Positions 15,475 through 21,852 of a stretch of 23,449 bases of DNA are shown here, piece by piece. A model generated the notes under the pieces. The model saw only the letters and a list, made by a program, of their open reading frames with translations, was not told the DNA's origin and did no database searches. Within the stretch, counting starts at the first letter, position 1, and every line of letters starts with the position of its first letter. A program made the translations under genes and the position numbers. Source of the stretch: an uncultured Dorea sp. (GTDB lineage Bacteria > Bacillota > Clostridia > Lachnospirales > Lachnospiraceae); the NCBI GenBank assembly GCA_910579335.1, contig CAJTUQ010000001.1, forward strand, positions 1-23,449, given 5' to 3'.

Positions 15475-16155
15475 ATGAAACGTTCAAAGATTAACAGTGA
15501 AATAAAGCATATGGAGGAAATGATACAGGCACACGGCTTTGAGATTCCGCCGTTTTGCAAATGGAGCGCAAAGGATTGGGAAACAAAAGGAGCCGAATAT
15601 AACGAAATCCGGGACAATATGCTGGGCTGGGACATCACGGATTATGGTCTGGGGAGATTTGACGAGGTGGGATTTTCACTCATTACGCTGCGGAACGGGA
15701 ATCTGAAGATGGATAAATATTCAAAGACCTACGCAGAGAAACTTCTTCTCGTAAAAGACGGGCAGACGGCGCCTATGCATTTCCATTGGAACAAGATGGA
15801 GGATATCATCAACAGGGGCGGAGGAAATGTATTAATAACGGTTTATAATTCTACAAACGACGAGGAATTTGCCGATACGGATGTTACTGTGAACTGTGAT
15901 GGACGCGAGTTTACAGTTCCGGCGGGTACGAAGGTGAGATTAACGCCGGGTGAAAGCATTACGATATATCCGTACATGTACCATGATTTTCATGTAGAAG
16001 AAGGGAGCGGAGACGTGCTGCTCGGAGAGGTTTCTATGTGCAATGACGATGAGAATGACAACCGGTTCTATGAACCGATAGGACGCTTTCCGGAAATTGA
16101 GGAGGACGAAGAGCCGTACCACCTGTTATGCAATGAGTACCCGAAAGCGGAGTAA
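15475..16155 (+). CDS. D-lyxose isomerase, probably acting as mannose isomerase
   Basis: The protein has 226 residues and matches the D-lyxose ketol-isomerase family (cupin fold). Members interconvert D-lyxose and D-xylulose and also D-mannose and D-fructose. The expected metal ligands are in MHFHWNKMED (His102, His104, Glu109) and MYHDFH (His170). No signal peptide is visible. AAGGAG lies upstream of ATG 15475, 72 bases after the binding-protein gene. With three mannosidases in the locus, its likely job is to turn free mannose into fructose, which bypasses the need for a mannose-specific kinase here. The substrate is inferred from context; the family call is firm. Confidence 0.9.
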   Translation: MKRSKINSEIKHMEEMIQAHGFEIPPFCKWSAKDWETKGAEYNEIRDNMLGWDITDYGLGRFDEVGFSLITLRNGNLKMDKYSKTYAEKLLLVKDGQTAPMHFHWNKMEDIINRGGGNVLITVYNSTNDEEFADTDVTVNCDGREFTVPAGTKVRLTPGESITIYPYMYHDFHVEEGSGDVLLGEVSMCNDDENDNRFYEPIGRFPEIEEDEEPYHLLCNEYPKAE

Positions 16156-16220
16156 GCTGCGGCGTCAGGAAAAGGCGTTGGCGTCATAAAGTATCAGGGT
16201 ATCTGAGGAGGAGAAGCGAG

Positions 16221-18671
16221 ATGATACGACAAGTGCTGAACAAAGGCTGGCGGATGAGACGGGTGGGGGGAGAGACGTCCCCCCGTCCAGCGGTTGTTCC
16301 GGGAACGGTGTATACGGACCTGCTGCGAAACGGGGATATGGAAGACCCGTTCTGGAAGGACAATGAGCTTTGTTGTCTTCCTCTGATGGAAGAGGATTAT
16401 GAATATGAGACGCGCTTTGAACCGGACGGGGAATTTGCCGGACAGGACAGGATACTGCTTTGCTTTGACGGTCTGGATACGATAGCGGATATCTATCTTA
16501 ATCAGGAATGTATCGGGCGGGCATTTAACATGCACCGTGTCTGGGAATATGACGTGACTCAAAGTATAAAGGAGAAGGAAAACGTGCTTCGGGTCGTGCT
16601 GCACTCCCCTCTGCGTTATATAAGGGAGGAATTTAAAAAGTGCCGGACGCTGGGGTCGGAGGATGCGATGGACGGATTTGTCCATATGCGGAAAGCGCAC
16701 TGTATGTTTGGCTGGGACTGGGGAGCGCATCTGCCGGACGCGGGAATCTTTAGGAAGGTGTCTCTGGCCGGAATAAAGGAGGCAAGGATTGATGGCGTAT
16801 ATATCAGGCAGGAACATCTGAAAGAAAAAGTCATCCTGCATTTTCAGGTGGAGGAGGATACGGCGGGCTTATGCACAAAGAATCATATTTCTTATACTGT
16901 AGAGATTGCCGCGCCGGACGGAGCCGTTAACAGTTATAAAGATTCTCCGGAAGAGATTGCGGTTGACCATCCCATGCTCTGGTGGCCGAACGGGTACGGA
17001 GAGCAGCCGTTATATACCATAAGAGTGGTTTTATATGCCGGCGGTCAGAAAGCTGACGTCTGGGAGAGAAGAATCGGCCTTAGAACAATGACCGTGAGAA
17101 TTGAAAAAGATGAATGGGGGGAGAGCTTCGCCCATGAAGTGAACGGCGTATCCATTTTCGCTATGGGAGCGGATTATATTCCGGAGGACCATCTTCTTGG
17201 AAGAGTAACGCCGGAATCTACAAGGAAGCTCCTTGAGCAGTGTATCGCGGCGAATTATAATACCGTCCGGGTATGGGGCGGCGGCTACTATCCGGACGAC
17301 TGGTTTTATGATATTTGTGACGAACTGGGCCTTATCGTGTGGCAGGATTTCATGTTTGCCTGTGCGGTCTATGAGCTGACACCGGAGTTCAAAGCGAATA
17401 TCCGCCAGGAATTTATTGACAACATAAAACGCATCCGCCACCATGCATCTCTGGGGCTTTGGTGCGGAAATAATGAGATGGAGATGTTTGTGGAAGAGGG
17501 GCACCACTGGGTGACGAAAAAAACGGAGGTGCGCGATTATATCATTATGTATGAGCAGATGCTGCCGGAGATTTTGAAAGAATATGATCCGCAGACTTTT
17601 TACTGGCCGGCGAGCCCGTCTTCCGGAGGGGCTTTTGACGAGCCGAACTGTCCGGACAGGGGAGATGTGCATTATTGGAAGGTATGGCATGGGAACCGGC
17701 CGTTTTCCGAGTGCCGGAAATATTTTTTCCGCTATGCGTCCGAGTTTGGCTTCCAGTCTTTTCCGTGTGAAAAAACGATTGAGACTTTTACAGATGATCC
17801 GAGAGATAAGAATATCTTTTCCTATGTAATGGAAAAACATCAGAGACAGTACGGGGCAAATGGAAAGATTATGAATTATCTGCAGCAGACATATCTTTAC
17901 CCTACGGATTTTAAGACATTAATCTATGCGTCCCAGCTGCTGCAGGCGGATGCGATTCGGTATGGAGTCGAGCATTTCAGAAGAAACAGGGGGCGCTGTA
18001 TGGGCGCAATCGTGTGGCAGCTGAATGACTGCTGGCCGGTTACGTCATGGTCTTCCATTGATTACTGCGGGAGATGGAAGGCTTTGCACTATGCAGAAAA
18101 GCGTTTTTTCGCGCCGCTTATGATATCCTGCCAGGAAGAGGGTATGCTGACGCAGGAAGCAGATATGAATCGTGAGCACTTTACATTTGAGAAGTCCATC
18201 CGGTTGAATGTAGCGAACGAAACGAGGAAGGAGCAGCGCGTCTTTGTGTCATGGGCCGTACGGAATGCAAAAGCACAGATTGTGCATGACGGGGGCATGA
18301 AAGAAATAACCGTGCCGGCGCTGTCTAGCGTATGGCTTGAGAAAGTGCTGCTGTCTGAAATAGATATATTTTCAGAATATGTAAGCTATGAGATGAGGCA
18401 GGATGAGGACGTAATATCAGAAGGAACGGTGATTTTCTCTTATCCAAAGTATTTCAGATATGAAGAACCCAGGCTTTCCTGCCGAGTGGAGGGAGACGAA
18501 ATCGTTGTGTCGGCGGACGCATATGCAAAGAGCGTGGAAATACAGAATGAGAACGAGGACTTTATCCTGTCGGACAATTATTTTGATTTGAACGGTAATG
18601 AAAAACGGGTAAAGATTCTTTCAGGGGAGGCAGAAGGGATACGCCTCAAAAGCGTGTATGACATCAGATAG
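16221..18671 (+). CDS. GH2 beta-mannosidase
   Basis: The protein has 816 residues with the five-domain GH2 layout. It starts with a sugar-binding domain (GWRMRRVGG, VVPGTVYTDLL), followed by SPLRYIREEF and HMRKAHCMFGWDWG, both typical of beta-mannosidases. In the catalytic barrel, VRVWGGGYYPDDWFYDICDE leads to acid/base Glu419 (WCGNNEME) and nucleophile Glu508 (ASEFGFQSFP). It removes terminal beta-linked mannose and, in this setting, would cleave the Man-beta-1,4-GlcNAc core bond. No signal peptide is present. GAGGAGGAG precedes ATG 16221, 65 bases after the isomerase gene. An exo-glucosaminidase of the same family is a less likely reading, given the HMRKA/GWDWG region and the neighbours. 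Confidence 0.93.
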   Translation: MIRQVLNKGWRMRRVGGETSPRPAVVPGTVYTDLLRNGDMEDPFWKDNELCCLPLMEEDYEYETRFEPDGEFAGQDRILLCFDGLDTIADIYLNQECIGRAFNMHRVWEYDVTQSIKEKENVLRVVLHSPLRYIREEFKKCRTLGSEDAMDGFVHMRKAHCMFGWDWGAHLPDAGIFRKVSLAGIKEARIDGVYIRQEHLKEKVILHFQVEEDTAGLCTKNHISYTVEIAAPDGAVNSYKDSPEEIAVDHPMLWWPNGYGEQPLYTIRVVLYAGGQKADVWERRIGLRTMTVRIEKDEWGESFAHEVNGVSIFAMGADYIPEDHLLGRVTPESTRKLLEQCIAANYNTVRVWGGGYYPDDWFYDICDELGLIVWQDFMFACAVYELTPEFKANIRQEFIDNIKRIRHHASLGLWCGNNEMEMFVEEGHHWVTKKTEVRDYIIMYEQMLPEILKEYDPQTFYWPASPSSGGAFDEPNCPDRGDVHYWKVWHGNRPFSECRKYFFRYASEFGFQSFPCEKTIETFTDDPRDKNIFSYVMEKHQRQYGANGKIMNYLQQTYLYPTDFKTLIYASQLLQADAIRYGVEHFRRNRGRCMGAIVWQLNDCWPVTSWSSIDYCGRWKALHYAEKRFFAPLMISCQEEGMLTQEADMNREHFTFEKSIRLNVANETRKEQRVFVSWAVRNAKAQIVHDGGMKEITVPALSSVWLEKVLLSEIDIFSEYVSYEMRQDEDVISEGTVIFSYPKYFRYEEPRLSCRVEGDEIVVSADAYAKSVEIQNENEDFILSDNYFDLNGNEKRVKILSGEAEGIRLKSVYDIR

Positions 18672-18705
18672 TTATCCTACGTCTGATATAAATAGATGGT
18701 AATTC

Positions 18706-18759
18706 TTGACTTACATACTGCTGGTATGTTATTATTAAAAACATACCAGCAGTATGTAA
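18706..18759 (+). promoter_or_regulatory. tetR promoter covered by a 20-base perfect inverted repeat
   Basis: TTACATACTGCTGGTATGTT (18711-18730) and AACATACCAGCAGTATGTAA (18740-18759) are exact inverted copies with a 9-base spacer. Each arm is itself a near-palindrome (ACATAC-5-GTATGT), so there are probably two operators. The promoter TTGACT (18706-18711)-18-TATTAT (18730-18735) is occupied by the first arm. The layout fits autorepression by the TetR protein encoded next. Confidence 0.8.
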
Positions 18760-18773
18760 AAGAGGTGAAACGA

Positions 18774-19427
18774 TTGGCAAGAAATAAACATCCCGAAGAA
18801 ACCGTGAACCGGATACTGGATGTAGCTTACCGGCTGTTCATGGAAAAGGGATATGAATATACTTCAATCCAGAATATTATTGATAATTTGGGAGGACTGA
18901 GTAAGGGCGCGATTTATCATCATTTTAAGTCGAAGGAGGATATTCTGATTGCGGTTACGGACAGGATAACGGCAGAGTCCAATCGGAATCTAGAAGATAT
19001 CCGCGACTGCACCGGACTTAGCGGAAAAGAAAAGCTGAAGACGATTTTTAAAACGTCCATTATGCGGCCCGTCCAGAATGATATATTTACAGTAGCTCCT
19101 GATTTTCACAATAATCCAAAGCTTCTTTTTAATATTCTGCATGATACGGCAAAAGAAGTCGCACCTCATTATATACGACCGATTATTGAAGAAGGGATTG
19201 CGGATGGCTCCATTTGTACGGAGTACCCCAAGCAATTGGCGGAGCTGGTGATTTTTGTAGCAAATATATGGATGAACCCTATGATATTTGACGATACCGC
19301 CGAGGACGCATACTGCAAATTCATGGTTTTCAGACAGATGATGCAGGGATTCGGCCTGGATATTGTAGATGATGAAATGATGGAAAGACTTAGGGAACTG
19401 GCAGCGATTTATCAGAAAAATAGGTAA
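18774..19427 (+). CDS. TetR-family transcriptional regulator
   Basis: The product has 217 residues from TTG 18774, preceded by AGAGGTGAAA. An upstream ATG in the same frame (18696) would read through the operator and is rejected. The N-terminal TetR HTH spans about 12-58: ILDVAYRLFMEKGYEYTSIQNII, then GLSKGAIYHHFKSKEDIL. The C-terminal ligand domain is helical and not diagnostic. The gene sits immediately downstream of a double palindromic operator and upstream of an MFS exporter whose promoter has a related site. It therefore probably represses both until a small toxic ligand binds. Confidence 0.9.
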   Translation: MARNKHPEETVNRILDVAYRLFMEKGYEYTSIQNIIDNLGGLSKGAIYHHFKSKEDILIAVTDRITAESNRNLEDIRDCTGLSGKEKLKTIFKTSIMRPVQNDIFTVAPDFHNNPKLLFNILHDTAKEVAPHYIRPIIEEGIADGSICTEYPKQLAELVIFVANIWMNPMIFDDTAEDAYCKFMVFRQMMQGFGLDIVDDEMMERLRELAAIYQKNR

Positions 19428-19430
19428 GGA

Positions 19431-19461
19431 TTCTGCCCTGAAATAAGGGCAGAAATTTTTT
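19431..19461 (+). terminator. Intrinsic terminator after tetR
   Basis: TTCTGCCCT (19431-19439) and AGGGCAGAA (19446-19454) form a perfect 9-base stem, followed by six T residues (19456-19461). It begins four bases after the tetR stop. Confidence 0.92.
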
Positions 19462-19470
19462 ATATTTATA

Positions 19471-19500
19471 CATACCAACGTGCGGTATGAAATTTATAAT
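19471..19500 (+). promoter_or_regulatory. Operator-like repeat and -10 box of the MFS gene
   Basis: CATACC (19471-19476) and GGTATG (19484-19489) are inverted repeats that share the CATAC/GTATG half-sites of the tetR operators, with a longer spacer. TATAAT (19495-19500) follows at once, and no good -35 is visible. TetR control of the exporter is a reasonable inference. Confidence 0.45.
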
Positions 19501-19552
19501 TCATTTTTTGCACGGGTTCCTGCAGATAAAATTAAAGACGGAGGTTATAGCT

Positions 19553-20794
19553 ATGAAACAGAATTTATTTTCAAAGGATTTTACGTTAGTTGTCATTGGG
19601 CAGATTATATCACTGTTTGGGAATGCCGCAGTCAGATTTGCACTGCCGCTTTATCTGTTAAACCAGACAGGCTCGTCTGCGCTTTACGGGACGGTCATGG
19701 CTTGCTCGTTCATTCCGGCAGTTCTTTTGTCCCCGATAGGCGGCGTCATTGCAGATCGGGTAAATAAGAGAAATATTATGGTGATACTGGATTTTTTCAC
19801 GGCGGCAGTGATACTTACGTTTTCCTTGCTTATGGATGTGGCTGATATTGTTTTGCTAATCACGGTCGTTTTGATGATTCTTTACGGAATTGCGGGGGCG
19901 TGCCAGCCGACTGTGCAGGCAAGTATACCGGCGCTTGTTTGCCGGGAGCATTTTATGGCGGCGAACTCCGTCATCAATACGGTGAGTTCTTTCGCAGCCT
20001 TAACAGGGCCCGTGCTTGGCGGGATTTTATACAGTGCATATGGCCTGAGAGCCATATTATGGATTAGTATGATGTGTTTTGTTTTATCGGCGGTCATGGA
20101 AATATTTATTAGGATTCCACACAAAAATGAGAGCCGGGGCGAGGGAATAATAAAAACAGTAAGGCTGGATTTTGCGGAGAGCTTACAATTTATTTTAAAG
20201 AAAAAACCAGCGATTGGAAAAGGAATGTTTGTAATCTGTGGAATCAACTTGTTTTTGTCTGCAATGATACTTGTGGCGCTGCCCTATCTGATAACCGAGG
20301 TGCTGAATCTGGAGGCGGTGCGGGCTAACCGGCTGTACGGCTTTGCGGAAGGTGCGATGGCGGCGGGAGGATTGTTGGGAGGCATCTGTGCGGGAGTTTT
20401 TGCAGGAAAGCTTTCAATTCGAAAATCAGCGGTTCTTTTAAAAATCTGCGCAATGTGCGTATTTCCAATGGGAGCAGTGCTTATAGCATCTGCATCCGGA
20501 ATTTTCAAATATATGGTTATAACGGTGTGCTGTTTTGCCATTATGCTTTTCTCCTCTGTTTTTACTGTGTTAATGATGTCATTTATTCAGGCGGAGGTTC
20601 CGCAGAATTTAATCGGAAAGGTCATTGCCGTTATTATGACGGTTTCCATGTGCGCTCAGCCGCTGGGCAACGCATGGTACGGCGTGCTGTTTGAATTTTT
20701 AAAAGGGTATGAATATGTGGTTGTCCTGTTTTCCGGGGTTGTCTCATTGGGAATCGCTGCCGGGGCAGAAAAAGTATTTAAGGAATTTTCCTAA
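19553..20794 (+). CDS. MFS efflux transporter (MFS_3 / EntS-like)
   Basis: The protein has 413 residues and about 12 membrane segments. It starts MKQNLFSKDFTLVVIGQIIS and has the loop 2-3 signature GGVIADRVNKRNIM, both typical of MFS_3 drug or siderophore exporters (macrolide-efflux and EntS-like). ATG 19553 with ACGGAGG upstream is chosen. An in-frame ATG at 19487 would place 22 atypical residues in front and start inside the operator. The gene follows tetR and its terminator and seems to have its own operator, so it is probably induced by the compound it exports. The substrate cannot be deduced. Confidence 0.88.
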   Translation: MKQNLFSKDFTLVVIGQIISLFGNAAVRFALPLYLLNQTGSSALYGTVMACSFIPAVLLSPIGGVIADRVNKRNIMVILDFFTAAVILTFSLLMDVADIVLLITVVLMILYGIAGACQPTVQASIPALVCREHFMAANSVINTVSSFAALTGPVLGGILYSAYGLRAILWISMMCFVLSAVMEIFIRIPHKNESRGEGIIKTVRLDFAESLQFILKKKPAIGKGMFVICGINLFLSAMILVALPYLITEVLNLEAVRANRLYGFAEGAMAAGGLLGGICAGVFAGKLSIRKSAVLLKICAMCVFPMGAVLIASASGIFKYMVITVCCFAIMLFSSVFTVLMMSFIQAEVPQNLIGKVIAVIMTVSMCAQPLGNAWYGVLFEFLKGYEYVVVLFSGVVSLGIAAGAEKVFKEFS

Positions 20795-20832
20795 GACAAA
20801 AAGTATTTGTATTTAAAAAGAATTAAATTATC

Positions 20833-20900
20833 GTTTCAACAAAAAAATATTAAATATTGTTGAAACAACAGTTGACAACACCTCATTTTACTGTTATTAT
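20833..20900 (+). promoter_or_regulatory. deoR promoter with paired GTTTCAACAA operators
   Basis: GTTTCAACAA (20833-20842) and TTGTTGAAAC (20857-20866) are exact 10-base inverted repeats. They are followed by the promoter TTGACA (20872-20877)-17-TATTAT (20895-20900), the strongest by consensus in the window. GTTTCA/TGAAAC half-sites are typical of DeoR-family regulators, so autoregulation by the following gene product is likely. Confidence 0.7.
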
Positions 20901-20910
20901 AACAATATAA

Positions 20911-20927
20911 ACTTTTGAATCAAAAGT
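20911..20927. repeat. Palindrome at the expected deoR transcription start
   Basis: ACTTTTGA (20911-20918) and TCAAAAGT (20920-20927) are perfect inverted repeats around one central base. They begin about ten bases after the -10 box, so this is either a second operator or a hairpin at the mRNA 5' end. Confidence 0.6.
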
Positions 20928-20982
20928 GACAGTTGAAAAAACAAAATTATATGGTAAAATGAAGGGAGTGAGTCACTATGTA

Positions 20983-21036
20983 ATGAAAGGAGAGGGAAAA
21001 CAGGAAAGAGATCTGTTTTCCCAGAAAATAATATGA
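20983..21036 (+). CDS. Possible 17-residue leader peptide coupled to deoR
   Basis: ATG 20983 opens MKGEGKQERDLFSQKII and ends at TGA 21034-21036, overlapping the deoR ATG (21033) in the form ATGA. An in-frame ATG at 20959 would give 25 residues. AAGGGAG (20962-20968) is a possible ribosome binding site, 14 bases from 20983. A start-stop pair ATGTAA (20978-20983) overlaps the ATG. No convincing ribosome binding site directly precedes deoR, which makes coupling through this ORF plausible. Translation is not proven. Confidence 0.3.
   Translation: MKGEGKQERDLFSQKII
20994..21022 (+). other. Hairpin between a Shine-Dalgarno sequence and the deoR start
   Basis: GGGAAAACAG (20994-21003) pairs perfectly with CTGTTTTCCC (21013-21022) around a 9-base loop. 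AAAGGAGA (20986-20993) lies directly before it, about 40 bases from ATG 21033. Folding would remove 29 bases and leave about 10 bases between that site and the start codon. Confidence 0.65.
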
Positions 21037-21797
21037 TGGATTCTATGGAGCAGCGCAGAAATGAAATTGTGGATTTGGTAAACCAGAGCGGGCATATCAG
21101 CTTCGCCCAATTAAAGAAAAAAATCCCGAATATATCAGAAATGACGCTGCGGACAGATTTAAAAGCTCTTGATGAAGCAAAAAGAATCGTACGGGTGCAT
21201 GGAGGAGCAAAATCTGTGGATGTGGTAATCGGGACGGACGATTTACTCAGCCGCAGGCAGGTACGCAATATTGAAGCAAAGCAGATGATTGCCGAAAAAA
21301 CGCTTAGGTTCATCCGGAAGGATACGACTGTTTTTCTGGATTCAGGCAGTACGACGACAGCACTGGCGGCATGTATGCCTGACCAATCGAATCTGATTTA
21401 CACAAATTCGCTGACCTGTGCGGCGGAATTATGCAGGCTGGCATATCCTTCCGTGCATGTTCTCGGAGGTTCCTTGAACCGGTATAGTATGAGTATATGC
21501 GGAATCTGCGCATATCAGGAAGTGTTGAAACTCAATTTTGATCTGGCGGTTATGGGTGTGACCAGTTACTGTGAGCCCACAGGCTTTAACTGCGGAGTAG
21601 AGGATGAGGCGGTTTTAAAAAGAACTGTGATGCAGCATGCGGAACAGAGAATTGTTTTGATGGATTCTTCCAAGGTGGATGTAAAAAATACATATTCTAT
21701 CTGCGGACTTTCAGACGTGGACATTCTTATATCCGACGGGAAACTTCCGGAGGAATTTTTGGAGGAATGCCGGAGATTTCACGTGCAGGTACTGTAA
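21033..21797 (+). CDS. DeoR-family transcriptional regulator of the adjacent PTS
   Basis: The protein has 254 residues from ATG 21033; ATG 21045 (MEQRRNEIVDLVN) is the more usual DeoR-family N-terminus and cannot be excluded. The N-terminal winged HTH runs to about 60 (MTLRTDLKALDEAKRIVRVHGGA). The C-terminal sugar-phosphate-binding domain follows, with LDSGSTTTALA, TNSLTCAAELC, LGGSLNRYSMSICG, VMGVTSYCEPTGFNC and the late MDSSKVDVKNTYSICGL. These proteins usually sense a phosphorylated sugar or polyol. The mannitol-type PTS gene starts 55 bases downstream, so mannitol or a related polyol phosphate is the likely signal. Confidence 0.92.
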   Translation: MMDSMEQRRNEIVDLVNQSGHISFAQLKKKIPNISEMTLRTDLKALDEAKRIVRVHGGAKSVDVVIGTDDLLSRRQVRNIEAKQMIAEKTLRFIRKDTTVFLDSGSTTTALAACMPDQSNLIYTNSLTCAAELCRLAYPSVHVLGGSLNRYSMSICGICAYQEVLKLNFDLAVMGVTSYCEPTGFNCGVEDEAVLKRTVMQHAEQRIVLMDSSKVDVKNTYSICGLSDVDILISDGKLPEEFLEECRRFHVQVL

Positions 21798-21852
21798 TAC
21801 GATTTTGTTTTTCTTTTAATCAGGAGCAGCCCAGCTAAAAAGGAGAAAATTT

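Noticed and set aside
18663..18688. Terminator after the GH2 beta-mannosidase
   Set aside because: ATCAGA...TCTGAT gives only a 6-base, AT-rich stem without a T-run.
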